From: Termitomyces sp. T153 | Lineage: Eukaryota; Basidiomycota; Agaricomycetes; Agaricales; Lyophyllaceae | NCBI GenBank assembly: GCA_018296165.2 | Contig: JACKQL020000028.1 | Location: forward strand, 124,001-188,000 | Length of the DNA: 64,000 nt | Direction: 5' to 3' | In this document: positions 9,331 through 21,749 of the stretch, piece after piece | Layout of the letters: each line of letters starts with the position of its first letter | Numbering within the stretch: position 1 is the stretch's first letter | Notes under the pieces: generated by a model | What the model saw: the letters and a program-made list of their open reading frames with translations, nothing else | Told to the model about the DNA's origin: nothing | Database searches by the model: none | Translations under genes and position numbers: made by a program

Positions 9331-10935
9331 TCCTATTAGCAGTGTGGCCACAGCACCTTTTTTGCATCTTATTTCTTTATATTTACAGGGAATCTATCTA
9401 CATCAATGGGCTCCATCCTCTAAGTTCTGATTCCAAATCCAAAAAGAAACTAGTGTTTATTATATACTCAAAGTCAAGTGGTGTATATGGATCCTCTGGA
9501 AGGGTTCCCACAACACTTGATGTTGTGCTTGAAGAAGTTGAAGTTTCTGAGAGAACATCAGAAATGTCAGCAAAGTTGGCTGAGGTAAAAGGGCCAATGG
9601 GCCTATATCTGCCATGATCTCTTGCTCACTGGAAAGCTTGTTCTGTTAGAAACAATTAGATCTTCCAGGTCAATTATACAGATTGACTCATGTTTCTAGT
9701 ACAGCATCTTGATGCATCTCTTGTCCTCACATGGTATCTATTCCTCATCACTTTGTGCCAGTGAGAAGAAGCTCTGCCAAACAAGGGAAATAGGAGAAAA
9801 AAGTGATTGAGACTGTGCTTGTGCTTAAATAGTGGAAGATTTAAGAGGTGGTGGAATGGATGGCATGGATTGGAAGGATCAATAGCCTTGTCAAGCATTG
9901 ATGGAGGCCATGCAGGTGATTGAGCATCAGGCACAGAGGTTGGAGAGGCACAGTCAGATGGTATTGCACCATTGCTACTAAGGGAATTGGTGATTGAGTC
10001 AATACCAGTGAGTTCTCCTAAGTGTGACAGCACAATAGAATTGGCACCGGAGAGGTTAGCAGAGCTGGGTCCAGCAGACAGACTTGAAAATTGATGGATT
10101 AGGTTGTTTGCCATCAATGGGAATGGTCCAGCTGCTGATCAGAACTTGTTTAGAGCCAAGAGGGCTTTCCAGTGGACACTGCTTTGGCTTGACAATTCTT
10201 CATTACAAGTTGCATTTTGATGGATGAGGAGACAATTCTTGGCAGTCTCATCTTTTAGGTGCTTGGTCTTGATACCTATATAGTTCCACCAATTATAGCC
10301 ATACCAATGTACAACTTTACTTGGATGAGTAGGAACTGTTCATGCCTGAAAGGACTCCTGGACTTCTTGATGGATGTCATCTCTGTCTGCCAGAGAGTAT
10401 CAACAGCTCAGATACATGATGAGGTCTGGAGCATTGTATTTAATGTTGTTTAATGCTGCTGTACTCAGATATAGGAGAATATAGTTCTGGCCCTGATATC
10501 AGATAAACTCCATTGCAATCCAAGACACCTTACCAATTCTTTATCTAGGTGTTGTAACATCCACCTACAATCCTTGTGTTCCTCAAGGTTGCTATAAATG
10601 GCAAGTGCTACATGCACCCATCATTCAACATAAAATATCAGGTTTTGGAGACCCAGTGACCATTGGTCAACTGAAGCTTGGGTTTGTAGAGCAGCAGTAG
10701 AGGTTATGTAAGAGTGCAAAGCTAGAAGAATTTGGCACATTTATGATCTAGTAGTTAGGGAAAGTAGGTCTTTTACAGCAGCAGAATCAACAACATAGAC
10801 TACATGTGACATTGTCCCAAAGTAGTAAGGTTGCAAATCTGCTATGGAAATGGTGGTTTCAGTTGGCAGAGCAGATATGATGTGCATAGTGAATCTGGTA
10901 TAATCAGCCATTTGTTCATCCCATTGCACTCTCCA
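9331..10935. other. unassigned CpG-poor sequence with weak ORFs
   Basis: Two moderately open stretches occur: a + strand frame at about 9390-9617 (Lys/Ser/Val-rich, includes SKSKKKLVFIIYSKSSGVYG) and a - strand frame at 10117-9674 (147 codons, Ser/Pro/His-rich). Neither matches a family I recognise. The - strand frames at 10929-10741 follow directly from the KDZ pseudogene and could be its decayed C-terminus. Confidence 0.35.
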
Positions 10936-12401
10936 TTATAAAGGTGTTGTTGCCCTTTGAGGAGGTGTAAAATCATTGTATACCCTTCTAAACTTATGAG
11001 TTGCCAAAGAACTCAGTCCATGCCACATGGCTACCTTTTTGTCAGCATAGGCTTGGAGGCCTTTTTGCTTGGCTAACATGCCCCTCTTGGACCAGATTTC
11101 TGCCTGTTTAAGGAAATGGCAAACAGTCCATTCCATTTTACTGGTAACAAGCTGACATTCTTCTGTCCATCTGTTTTGTTGTGCTCTTGAATGGAGGTAA
11201 GGCACCCAATGGACTGGTGAGATTGGTTATGAATTTGATCCCAATAAATTGAAGAGGAAAGTGGGCCAACACATTGACAACAAATGAATGGATATGGTGA
11301 ATGAACAGAATTGGCAGGCAGATTGAGAATGATATAATGGATATCTGAGCAGAAAGCAACTTACATTCACAGAGAGTTTCAGGGTCATCTTCCATATCTG
11401 GATTAGCTTGCCATATCCAAGAAACCTTTATTCTTGATGATCCAGAAATATTTGGATCATGTATAGTGATGCTTGCCACAAAATCTGCTTTTTGCAGAAT
11501 GCAATATTTTTTGTTGAATGTGGAATTTATGCCTAATTGCATAAGAGCACTGTGACATTTTCCATAAGCCCTGGCTTTGATTGAAATGGCTGCCTGAAGT
11601 TTGTCAATTGATGCCCTGGCTTAGATTTTGACACTTTTGCTTGGAGCAACCTGGACAACATGAGAATACTTGAAATATTTTATAGCAATGAGCTCTTGGA
11701 GTGCTTGAATATGCCTTTTGATTTGAAGCAAATACAATTGCCTTCCAATACTGGACAGTTTTGAGCAATTACCAGCAAATGTTGATGGCAAGGATCAGTG
11801 TAAGCCTTAAAAATGTCCATTGCCTTTTTTCCTGGTCCCTCAGACTTTTAGGAATGGTGATCTCAGCCTCCCAGCTTGATATCAGTTCTGCTGAGATTCC
11901 TATGGACTGCTCAGCAAAATGATGAACAGCAGCCTCACTCATCTCAATGGCTGTCAAGTATTTTCAGCATAGGGAAGGAACCATATCAAGTAACTTCTTC
12001 CAGTTGGAGTCACACATATAATTGTCAAGGATTTTCATCCAATGTACAAGAGTAGCAGTTTGTGCCATCTGTGAGACTTCATTGAGAGTAGACCAAAGAC
12101 TTTCAATTATCTCTCCAGCAATGTGGCCAACTCCTGGAATAAATGATGGGGCAAAGTGGAAAAAGCAATTTTCTTTGTGATCATGGATATGAAGGAGGCC
12201 AATTGCATAGTCAACTAGTAGATTATTTGATAAAACTTCCCCCACCTCTGCTAATCATTTGAAAGACTTGACACACCACTGGCATACTATATCATATACT
12301 AGCAGGAGATGCTTAATAGATTCCATGTTGGTTGTCTTCAGTGCATGTGTGATGGAAAAGTGTGTATACACTTGGCCTTTACCATGGGTTAAGTTTGTTA
12401 T
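10936..12401 (-). pseudogene. KDZ-type transposase, decayed
   Basis: Read from 12401 leftward, successive frames give the KDZ transposase core common in Agaricomycetes: an ALKTTNMESIKHLLLVYDIV stretch whose YDIVCQW matches the conserved YDxxCQW, then AIGLLHIHDHKENCFFHF, FIPGVGHIAGEIIESLWSTL, DSNWKKLLDMVPSL and the late QNRWTEECQLVTSKMEWTV segment with a trailing KVAMWHGL. The order matches the family, but several frameshifts and stops break it (for example before LAEVGEVL). The N-terminus is cut off at 12402 by a minus-oriented LTR. I did not find the missing part on the far side of the nested block. KDZ enzymes move DNA transposons of the Kyakuja-Dileera-Zisupton group. Confidence 0.7.
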
Positions 12402-13076
12402 TGTCAGGTTCTGCTGACTATGGGGGCTCAGCTACACTGGCAAGTCCTTACTAAGCAGACACAATGTCCTGCACTTATAACATAGCATTCTGGAGGTGGT
12501 GCAAATGATAGGGACTTGTGAGGAGAAGCCAAGGGAAGTGGTCTGAGCAAGTCTGGAGTGGTCTGGGAAAGTCTAAGACCAAGTATATTAATGTTGTGCT
12601 TGGGTGGGCATCAGGAACAAGTTCATGGGCACATAAATAGAATGCAGGGTATGCAGAGGCTTTGCAAGTGATGGGAGCAAAGCCAGAGTTTGATGGGGGA
12701 TCAGTCAGGACTGATGGGTGCTAGGGCCAAACAAGGGGCAAGGTCCTGGAGTTGCCATAAGATTGTTTGAAGGTTGTAGCATGTGCATGGAGTTTGTAAT
12801 GATGTTAGAGACAAAGGAAATAGAGACAGTTGAGGTGAGACAGAAATGAGATAAGATGGAACAGAGAAAAAAGAAATAGATTTGAGATTAAAGATAGAAA
12901 AAGAGATAGAAGAAATATGAGACACAAATAACCAGTTAACGCAATATCAAGTCTAGAGTATGAGGTGGTACTCTACAACTTATATATTGACTACTGAAGA
13001 GCTCCAAGGAATAGTGGGTGTGGTGGTGGGGCTTGACAGAGCCATGCAGAGTTGACAGGTGTTGGTTATGATCAGG
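12402..13076 (-). repeat. E2b 3' LTR (truncated)
   Basis: Starts TGTCAGGTTCTGCTGAC, the reverse of the lineage's LTR 3' end, and runs to about 13076, where the LTR is fused to internal sequence (agggattggtgggg...). A deletion removed the 5' part of the LTR and the purine tract. Heavily CpG-depleted. Confidence 0.75.
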
Positions 13077-13153
13077 GAAGAGAGAGGGATTGGTGGGGGT
13101 GTGGGAGTCAAAGTGTAAGCAATATTGATTGAGTCTGCAGCTGCAGAGGCATG
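13077..13153 (-). mobile_element. E2b internal remnant next to its 3' LTR
   Basis: Matches the segment found just inside the 3' LTR of E2 and E4, including caatattgatt and ctgcagctgcag. E2 is inserted at 13154; the E2b internal region resumes at 20434. Confidence 0.6.
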
Positions 13154-14186
13154 TGTCAGGTTCCACTGATGATGGAGGCTCACCTACACTAGCAAATCCT
13201 TACTAGGCAGATGCAATGCCCTGCGCTTATAACCTAGCATCCCGGGTTTGGTGTAAAGTGAAGGGATTTGCAAAGGAGGGCTAGGGGAGGCAGTCTGAGC
13301 AAGTCTGGAATGATCCAGAGGAGTCTAAGACCCAGTATATTAGATGTCAAACCTGGGTGGGCATCAGGAACAAGTTCATGGGTGTGCAAGTAGACTGCGG
13401 GGTAAGCAGAGACTTCGCAGTTGATGGGGGCAGAGCTGGGGTTTGAAGGGGGATCACTATGGCTTGATGGGTTCCAGGGCTGAGCAAGGAGTGAGGTCCA
13501 GAGTTGTTGTAAGAATGTTTGGATCATAGCACATGTGTGGAGTTCATGCTGATGTTGGAAAAGAAAGGAACTTAGGGAAACAAAGGAAATATACACAGTC
13601 AAGACAAGATGGAGATGAGGCAAGATGAGACAGAGGAGAGAGATTGATTTGAAACTAAAAATAGAAATAGAGATGAGACAAAAGATGAGATATAGGAAAC
13701 TAGTAAATGCAATATCAAGACTAAAGTACTAGGGGTTACTCTATGACTTATATACTGACTACTGGGGGGCTCTGGAGGACAGAGGATATGGCAGTGGGGC
13801 TTGATGGAGCTGCATGGAGTCAATGGGTGTCAGGTGCAATCATGGAGCAGGCCACAGTAATAGTCTGATGGGATCAGCTGGAAAGTGGGTTGCTCTGGGG
13901 TTGTCGGGTGCTCCTTAGCAGGTTGGAGAAATTAGGGTGGGGGGTCAGGGTTGTGTGATGTGGTTAGGAGTGGTGGGGTAAGTCTTGGAAGTTCAGGGGA
14001 ATTCAGAGAATGCATCAATGGCTGTAAAAAAGGCATCAGAATTGATCAGGGGGCCATCGGGGTTTGCCAAGGAAGTGTCGGAGTTACCTAAAGTGGGCAC
14101 AGAGGATGGACAAGAGTTGGGGGAGCTTGGCGGAGCATTGGGGAGGACTGGAAGCGATGCCAGGATCTAGGGAGCAGGTCATGACA
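13154..14186 (-). repeat. E2 3' LTR
   Basis: Runs from tgtcaggttccactgatg to gcaggtcatgaca, followed inward by the complement of the purine tract (cacctccccttca). Confidence 0.88.
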
Positions 14187-14399
14187 TCACCTCCCCTTCA
14201 GCATTGAGACCCTTGAGACATGGGGCACAGTTCGGGGATTGGCAGGGCATGGGAATTGAAGTTGAGCAATATTGATCAGACTGCAGTAGTGGCAGTGGCA
14301 TAGGGAATGAAGTCGAAGCATGGCCACTGCTCATCAGGGGGTTCATCCTAAGTTGTTAAAAAGGGGTCAGACATACTCTGGAGTTCCCAAACTTTCCCA

Positions 14400-16085
14400 A
14401 TGTTGTCTTCCATGTACTCTGCAGCAGTGTCCCCATTCCCCTCAGCACATACCTTGATTTCTTTCTTCAAGGATTCTGAGGGTTGGCAGGACTATAGATG
14501 GGTCCAGGCAATGTACTGTAGTTGTAAGTGCCATCCCTTACTCATCATGGCCAGAGTGCTGATTAAGTCCCATCAGAGTTGTTGGCGGCAGTGGCAGGCC
14601 CCTTGGGGCTTTTGTCGGGAGAGGCCCCAGCACAGTCAGTGGCAGAAGCGGTCCCTGCTTCTTGTTCCAGGCCTGGTATTGGCCCTAGGGTGGTCTGCTC
14701 TGTCCCTATGGGATTGAGAGTCAGGCAGGCAGATGTGATGCTGGAGCACTTTGCAGAGGCTGTGAGGCAGGCAAGGGGTCCCCTGATGTTAGAGTAGTGT
14801 CAGGCAGTGGCCCCAGTGCATCATTGGCATGTCCCTTCCTTATTAAGCTAACCCACATCTCTAGTGCACATCCTGTACCTGGTGGGGTGAATAGTGTGAG
14901 TTTGAGGAGCCCATGCTGGGAGTGCAGCAGGACATGTCAGTGTGTCTCCTGTGTCACTCGCAGCATAAGAAGTGCTCTGTCACTCTGAGTTGGTGTGCTA
15001 CTTGCATCATGGCAGAGTAGGGGTGGGACTGTGAGTGGGTTGTCATGCAGTTGGAGGAGGGTCAGAGGGGTAGGGTGTCAGGGCAGGGTTCCAGGATGGA
15101 GGGGGGAGTTGGCATAAGGTGGCCCCTAATGAAAGTTGGGCCCCCGTGGGGTGGGTGGAGGGAGGGGGCCCCTGCGGCACATGACAAGAGTAAGTGGAGG
15201 GCATCCCCCTCACCAGAGGTGGGGCCTAGCAAGCAAGCATGGGGAGAGCCAGCAATGGCAGGCCCTCTGGGTCCCATGGTGTATTCTCCGATTTCCAGGG
15301 CCTTGGTTGAGCAGTCTGTGAAAGGGTCATGGTTGGCTGCTGAGGCTTTTCTGCAGTGTCAGGTGGAGGAGTTGAAGTAGTCATTGGCCACACTTGAGGA
15401 GGAAGCTCGTAGGATGGGGGAGGAGAGGGACAGGTTTTGGAAGGAGCTGGATGGGGCTCAGAGGGAGTGGGATTTGGTGCATAGGAATAAGGACATCACC
15501 ATGGGGACCATCATGGAATGATTGTTGCAGCTCTTGGAGCTGCAAGCATGCATGAGGCCATTGGAGGCATGGGCAGAGACGGCAGAGCAGCAGTCAGAGG
15601 GGTCAGGGGTGCAAGGGACTCAGTAAGGGGCCTGGTGCAGGGGTGACCCGAGCAACAGCAGAGAGGGTGCAGTGGCAGGAGGAGTGGCTTGCCAACAAGG
15701 TGGCCTCAGGGCAGTGGGGAGTGCTCTATAAGTGCTTCCTTCATTTCCCTTTTCCTACTAGCTGATTTCTGCAGACTGGGCCAGGGAGCACTGCATCCTC
15801 CTTGATGGAGCATCAGTAGTGCTGGGGTCCATCCATGACGGGTTGGCAAGGATGCCCAGGGATCTCCTGCCAGAATTGGGGCAGGGGGTCACACAGATGG
15901 GGCATCTGCTGGTGGGGCATTGGCAGAGGGTGACAGCAGACCCCAGAGCATGGTGGGAGGTGGCAATGGACATAGCGGAGCCACTCCTGGGGCATTCCAA
16001 AATTCTAGCAATGGTAGTAGCGCAACTGGAGGTGGATCTGGTGGGGAGGATAGCAGAGGTGGAGTTGGAGGGGGAGGGGGAGTAG
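14400..16085 (+). pseudogene. opposite-strand gene of E2: zinc-cluster and coiled-coil protein
   Basis: Collinear with the E1 gene. Exon 1 begins at the ATG at 14400 (MLSSMYSAAVSP, then QAMYCSCKCHP matching EAMYRSCECRP in E1). The cysteine cluster lies at about 14860-14985: CTSC-x6-C and CLLC-x6-C, with one CAG-to-TAG stop between the second and third Cys. A basic Ser/Pro segment (KSKWRASPSPEVGPSKQ) and heptad-rich region follow, and the terminal exon (DWAREHCILLDGAS, LARMPRDLLPELGQGVTQMG) ends at the TAG at 16083-16085. Several stops and frame breaks make it non-functional, but all six Cys positions survive. Confidence 0.7.
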
Positions 16086-16239
16086 GGGCTTTCTTAGACT
16101 GGTCTTCTTGTGCTCCAAGCCTGTCATACCTCTGTAACATTGTATAATATTGATATACAGCTGCTTCTGGACATTTGGCCTGGATAAGTGACTCTTTTAA
16201 TGTTAAGTGAGGGGAAGCAAAGAAAACACATAGGGGGTA

Positions 16240-16305
16240 CTCGTGAGAGTTGAATCCTTGGTGAATCCAGAGGCAGGGGTTATGCCCACTGATGCCATCT
16301 GTACT
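16240..16305. repeat. E2 copy of the conserved 3' block
   Basis: Reverse complement of the block described at 5041-5105 (gttgaatccttggtgaatcc ... gatgccatctgt), in the same place between the end of pol and the end of the opposite-strand gene. Confidence 0.45.
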
Positions 16306-16343
16306 TGCTAGTCCCAGGGGTCCTGGGGCTTGGTGGGGTGTTG

Positions 16344-18790
16344 TCAATGGAAGTCTTGGAGTTTGTTGGAGGCTCCATCAAGGTTTTTTTAGGGTTCCCA
16401 CATGTCATCCTCAGGTTTGTAGCCCTTCCAGCAGACTAAGTACTGGAGTTGCCTGCGGACCATGCTGGAGTCAAGGATTTGGTTGACCTCATAGTGGTAC
16501 TCATCTTTGACTTCAATGGGGAGTGGTCAGCTGGGGTGTTGGCCAGGGAAGGGGTCTGGGCTATGTTTTTTAAGGAGTCGAATGTGAAACACGGGGTGGA
16601 GGCCTTTCAAGCCTGGAGGTAGGTCAAGTTTGTAGGTGTGTGTGGAGACCTTCTGGAGGACTTTGAAAGGACCAAGACGTTTGTAGTCTAGTTTGATGGA
16701 GGGCCTCTGAGTCTTGAGGTTGCGTTGATCAAGCCAAACCAAGGTGCCAGGAGGCCAGTCAGGAGTAGGGTCACATCAGGCATTGGCATGTTTGGAGTAG
16801 GCTTAATTGGCAGTGTTTATCTCATTCTGGAGAAACTGGTGAAGGGATCAGAGGTCCTTGGCAACTTTGTGGGTGATGTGGGAGGGGATGTCTTTCAGGG
16901 ATAGAGTGAGTCAGGGGTTGTAGCCTTTGTTGGTGTAGAAGGGAGAGACTCTAGTGGCAGAGTGGGGCATGTTGTTATAGGTAAATTTGGTGAGGAGGAG
17001 TTCTGCATGCCAGTTGTTCTGTAAATAGTTAATGTATAAGTGGAGATACTGCTCCAGCATCTGGTTTACTCATTCTGTTTGTCTGTCAGTCTCTGGGTGA
17101 TAGGTGGTGGAGAGGCTGGTTTTGATTTTGAGTGCCTTGCATAGCGATTGCCAAAAGTGGGATACAAATAGGGGTCTGCAGTCAGAGACAATGCTGTCTG
17201 GGAGTTTGTGCTTGGAGAATACATGCTTGAGGAATAGTTTGGCAAACTCTGGAGCATTGTTGGTGGTGTGGCAGGAAATGAAGAGGGCTTGTTTGGTGAG
17301 GCAGCAGACAATAACAAGGATTATGTCAAAGCCTTTGGAGTCAGGGAGTTCAATAATATGATCCATTGATATTAAGGACCAGGAGTGCTGGCCAATGGGG
17401 AGGGGCTTCAACAATCTGTAGGAGCGATGGCAGGGTACCTTGGCCTGGAGACAAGGTTTGCAGGCCCTCACATATTGTGTGATGTTCTTCTTCATTCCTG
17501 GCCAGAAAAAAGTCCAGAAGATGAGTTGAAGGGTCTTACAAATTTCTAGGTGTCCTTGGAGCTTGTGGTCATAGTGTTGCCAGAGTATGTTGAGGTGGAT
17601 GGATTTGTAGTCTGGAGCATAAATTTGTCCACTCCAGAGCAGGAGGTGGTGGTCTGGAGACAGCAAAAAGGGGTTCTTGGCACTCAACTTGTCAGAGTTG
17701 TTGCGGGGGTTGTGCTGGGTAAAGAAGGAGTCTGGGAGTGAGTTTCTGATTTGCTGGAGGATTCCTTCTTCATTTAAAATCAGCATGGCATGTAGATGTT
17801 TGGGGGGGATTACCACTTGATGATTGAATGCATTCTGTTCAGCTTTGAATGATTTCTTCAGATACACATCAGATCTTTGAGTGAGGGCATTGGGCTTTGC
17901 ACCAAGTCGCCCAGGGTGGTAGTGGATGGTGAAGTTGTACTCCAAGAGGGTTTCAGACCATTGAGCTTGGCAGCAGCTGAGCTGTTTTGTAGTCATGAAG
18001 TATTGCAGATTGTTGTGGTCAGAGTAAACTTGAATGCAGTGCAGGGATCCCTTGAGGTAGGCCTGCCACTGACAGAAGGCTTCAATGATTGCGAGGAGTT
18101 CCTTGTTGTAGATGTTGTAGTTGAGCTCCATGGGGATCATCAAATGGGTGTAGAAGGCAATGGGGCAGAGATCCTTGCCTCCAGAGTCCAATTGGGAGAG
18201 TATCCCAGCAATGGCATAGTTGGAGGTGTTGCATTCAAGTATGATCAGCAGAGAGGGGTCAAAATGGTGGAGGACTGGGGTGGAGGTGAAGGCCTTCATG
18301 AGGAGGAGGAACACACTTTGGCACTTGCTGTTCCAATCTCAAGGGGTGTCCTTTTGCGTGAGTTGGTTGAGAGGTTTGGTGATTCTGGAGTAGTTGTTGA
18401 TGAATTGGCAATAAAAGTTAGCAAACCCCAGGAATGACTGCACCTCCTTGATGTTCCGCGGTGGGGGCCAGTTGAGTATTGTGTTGACCTTAGTGGGGTC
18501 CATGTGCATGCCATTGGGGGTGACAATGACTCTGAGATATTCGACCTCCATTGTGTGGAGGGAGCATTTTTTGGGTTTGGCATGAAGGTGATACTCTCAG
18601 AGTCATTCTAAGATGTGGTGGACGTGCTCCAGGTGCTCTGCCAGCAAATTTGAGTAGATCAGAATGTTGTCCAGGTACACAATAACAAAAACATTGTTCA
18701 TGTTATAGAAGATGTTGTTCATGAAGTACTGGAAAGTAGCGGGGGAGTTAGTTATTCCAAAGGGCATATTATGAGGTTCCTTTGCAGATA
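16344..18790 (-). pseudogene. E2 pol: RT (C-terminal half), RNase H, integrase, chromodomain
   Basis: Begins abruptly near 18785 at the RT motif [14 protein letters not shown], then VYLDNILIY (YLDN, as in E1). A long open frame at 18314-17070 covers RNase H (CNTSNYAIAGILSQ, YNKELLAIIEAF, YSDHNNLQYF) and integrase (CKPCLQAK, SMDHIIELPD, IVSDCRPLF, TYHPETDRQTE). The integrase end (MVWLDQRNLKTQRPSI, LPPGLKGLHPVFHI) and chromodomain ([28 protein letters not shown]) follow, closing at 16344-16346. It retains IRLL where E1 has a TGA, showing that the E1 stop was once CGA. The N-terminal RT and the protease are deleted. Confidence 0.88.
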
Positions 18791-19368
18791 GCACTTGTAA
18801 AAGTCAAGGAGTTGATCCGCCCAGACTTCTGGAGTCACGGAGGTGTCGAAGTAGCCTAGGTTGGTGAGGAGGGTGCAGGTGTGTCTTGCAAACTCCATGG
18901 GAGAGAGGCAGAGGAAGCGGAGGACTTCATCACATTGTTGGACATAGGCTTTGACCCTTTGCTGCCTGGGGGAAGGGGGAACTTGAGCAGAAAATAGTAG
19001 ATGAGGGGGAGAGTAATTATCCATAGGCTCTGGAGGGGCTGGGGCTGCAGCGGGGACTGGGTACATATAATAGTGGGCAGGGGGAAGGTAGGCAGGGTTA
19101 GGAGGCACTGCAGAGTATCCTTCGGAGTACATAGAGGATTGTTGCTATCGGCAGAGAATGCAGGGGGGCAGTGCCAGCCTAGAGGTATTTCCTGGCTGAT
19201 GGAGGGAGCATGGAATGCCTGGTTGGGGTCAGGGGTCCAGTGATGAGGGACGTACTGATCTGTAGGGAGGCCTAGATAGAATGGGGCATAGGGATTTCCA
19301 GGTACCAGTTGACCATAGGCATTGGTTAGGTAGCCGGCGGGGTTGTATGCAGGGTTATACACAGACAT
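18791..19368 (-). pseudogene. E2 gag N-terminal part fused to RT by a deletion
   Basis: ATG at 19368: MSVYNPAYNPAGYLTNAYGQ, Pro/Tyr-rich, then after one frameshift a Pro-rich stretch (YYMYPVPAAAPAPPEPMDNY) and a helical capsid-like segment, RVKAYVQQCDEVLRFLCL ... FARHTCTLLTNLGYFDTSV. It stops at about 18791 in WADQLLDFYKCYLQ, immediately followed by RT sequence, so roughly the end of gag, the protease and the RT fingers are gone. This is the only extended gag of the E1 lineage in the window. Confidence 0.75.
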
Positions 19369-19387
19369 TGAGAACAGGGTAAGGAGG

Positions 19388-19399
19388 AGTCTTGATATT
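19388..19399 (-). promoter_or_regulatory. E2 primer-binding site complementary to the LTR transcript start
   Basis: On the minus strand AATATCAAGACT lies one base inside the 5' LTR. It is the exact 12-base complement of AGTCTTGATATT in the same LTR (19958-19969 on the + coordinate), which sits just downstream of the LTR TATA box. No TGG-type tRNA 3'-end complement is present here. Confidence 0.75.
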
Positions 19400-19400
19400 A

Positions 19401-20433
19401 TGTCAGGTTCCGCTGACAATGAGGGCTCAGCTATACTGGCAAATCCTTATTAGGCAGATGCAATGCCTTGTGCTTATAACCTAGTGTCCCAGGGCTGGTG
19501 CAGAGTGAAGGGACTTGTGAAGGGAAGCTAGGGGAGGTGGTCCAAGCAAGTCTGGAATGGTCCAGAGGAGTCTAAGACTAAGTATATTAGACGTCAAACA
19601 TGGGCAGGCATCAGGAACAAGTTTGTGGGTACGCAAATAGACTGTGGGGTAAGTGGAGACTTTGCAGTTGATGGGGGTGGAGCCAGAGTTTGAAGAAGGA
19701 TCACCAAGGCTTGATGGGCTCTGGGGCCAAGCGAGGAGTGAGGTCCAGAGTTGTTGTAAAAATGTTTGGGTCATAGCGCATGTGTGGAGTTCATGCTGAC
19801 ATTGGAGAAGAAAGGAACTTAGAGAAGCAAAGGAAATATACACAGTCAAGACAAGACGGAGATGAGGCAAGATGAGATAGAGGAAAGAGATTGATTTGAG
19901 ACTAAAAATAGAAACAGAGATGGGACAAAAGACAAGACATAGGAAACCAGTAAATGCAATATCAAGACTAAAGTACCAGGGGTTACTCTATGACTTATAT
20001 ACCAACTACTGGGTGGCTCCAGAGGACAGAGGATATGGTGGTGGGGCTTGATGGAGCTGCACAGAGTCAATAAGTGTCAGGTGCAATTATAGAGTGGGCT
20101 GTGGTAACATTCTGATGGGATCAGCTGGAAAGCAGGTCGCTCCAGAGTTGTTGGGTGCTCCTCAGCAGGTTAGGGGAATTAGGGTGGGGGGTTGGGGTTG
20201 TGTGACGTGATTAGGAGTGATGGGGAAAGTCTCAGGAGTTCAGGGGAATTCAGGAGATGCATTAATAGCTGTAGAGAAGGTGTTGGAATTGATCAGAGAG
20301 CTGTTGGAGTTTGCTAAGGAAGTGTCAGAGTTAGCTGAAGTGGGCACAGAGGGTGGACGAGAGTTGGAGGAGTTTGGTGGAGCATTGGAGAGGACTGGAA
20401 ACGGTGCCAGGGTCTAGGGAGTGGGTTGTGACA
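19401..20433 (-). repeat. E2 5' LTR
   Basis: Bounded by tgtcaggttccgctgac and gtgggttgtgaca. It has a TATATAAG box (reverse strand, 19994-20001) and the predicted start motif at 19958-19969. Confidence 0.9.
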
Positions 20434-21574
20434 GCTGCCAACCCATCCTGCAAGGTCAAGTTTGGGTCCTAGGATCATTCAGGTCATCCTGGAGGGGCAA
20501 AGAGTGCTGTAGGGAGAGGTGATGCCAAAGATATTTGTGCAGGCATTGGAGCATGCACAGAACAATGAGGCTCTGGTGAGTTCTCAAATCTTTCTTGCTA
20601 TGTTTGCTAACCAGTTGCTCCAGTGTGCCCTCTGTGCCTGGTGGGGAGAGCTATATAAGTTTGATGAGCCCTCTGCAGGGTCCTGCCATGATATGTTAGT
20701 TTGCCTTCCATGCTGTGCAAGACACAAGAAGTGCTCAGTTTTGCAGTGGTGTGTAGCCTGCATTGCCATGGAGCAGGAGTGGAAGAAAGGCTGAGTGAGT
20801 GAACAGTTGGAGGAGGGGCAGAGGACCAAGGCACTAGAGAGTGGGGGTTCAGCAGAGAAGGTGGGCCCACCATGGGGGGGTTGCAAGGAGGGGGAGTTGA
20901 GTGCACAGGACAAGGAAAAGAGGAGGGCATCCTTGCCCCCAGTGGCCAGTCCTAGCAAGAGGCCTTAGGGCAAGTTGTTGATGGCAGGCCCCCCTGGGCC
21001 TCACATATACTCCCTTGGCTCAGAGGTGTCACTGGGGCATCTGTCAAGTTCTCCTGAGCCTGCACCCTCAACTACTGAGACATTCCTCTGTTAACAAGTG
21101 GAGGGCTTATCTAAGAAGAGAGTGGTTTATTCCAGGCAGAGGCAGAGGCCAGTAGGCAACAGGAGGAGTGGTTGGCAAGCAAGGCAGCCTTGGGGCATGC
21201 CAGAGTTTTGTGTAAGTGTTTTGCTCATTTCCCCAGAGCTTGTTAATGGAGTTGGGCCAGGCTGGATTTACAAACACTGGATTTTGATGGACAGGGTGTC
21301 TGCTGCACTGGTGTCAATCCAGGACAGGTTGGCACAGATGCCGGGGGATCACCTGCTAGAGTTGGGGCATGGAGTGATGAGGATGGGGCAGTTGCTGGCA
21401 GCATATTGGCAGCACAATGCAGTGGCCCCAGAGTCATGGTGGAAGGTGGTGGCAGATGCAAGAGAGGTGTTTCCAGGGCTTGCAGAGGTCCTGGCAGTAG
21501 TGAAGGCACAGATGGAGGTAAACTTGGAGGTCAGAGCAGTGGGGGGAGAGATTTCAGGGGGGAAAAGGGAGTGA
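20434..21574 (+). pseudogene. opposite-strand gene of E2b, 5'-truncated
   Basis: Homologous to the E1/E2 gene from the late part of exon 1 (GPRIIQVILEGQRVL, matching the GVVRLVPEGSRVV region). The cysteine cluster follows at about 20620-20740: CALC, then Tyr replacing the third Cys (GELYKF), then CLPC-x6-C (ARHKKCS). Heptad-rich region and terminal exon (GWIYKHWILMDRVSAALVSI, LAQMPGDHLLELGHGVMRMG) end in a TGA near 21574. The start is lost because E2 is inserted at 20433. Several stops are present. Confidence 0.65.
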
Positions 21575-21749
21575 GGAGGAGTAGACTTTGTGTTTCTTGT
21601 TGCTTCATGCCTTCTCTAGACCCATCCTGTAACATTTTGTAATTTGTATATAGCAAGTTCCAGGGTTTTGATTCAGCTGGTGTGAGACAAATGAAATTCC
21701 AGATTCTGTGAGGGGATGAAGAAGTAAGACATGTAGGAAGTTGTTCAGG

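Larger units (their letters stand above)
13154..20433 (-). mobile_element. Ty3/gypsy chromovirus E2, complete ends, decayed
   Basis: Two 1033-bp LTRs (13154-14186 and 19401-20433) flank a 5.2-kb internal region: gag, a fused RT-RNase H-integrase-chromodomain frame, and the opposite-strand gene (+). The protease and RT N-terminus are missing. It sits within E2b. The flanking pentamers (GCATG and GCTGC) do not match, so the target duplication is lost or the ends were rearranged. It is the same lineage as E1. Most amino-acid differences from E1 pol are Arg to His/Cys/Gln, Asp to Asn or Ala to Thr/Val, the trace of CpG-to-TpG/CpA decay. Confidence 0.9.

Noticed and set aside
13154..20433. E2 as an intact, active retrotransposon
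   Set aside because: LTRs are complete, but gag is fused to mid-RT, protease is missing, and several stops occur.
13149..20438. A 5-bp target duplication for E2
   Set aside because: The flanking pentamers GCATG and GCTGC do not match; no duplication can be claimed.
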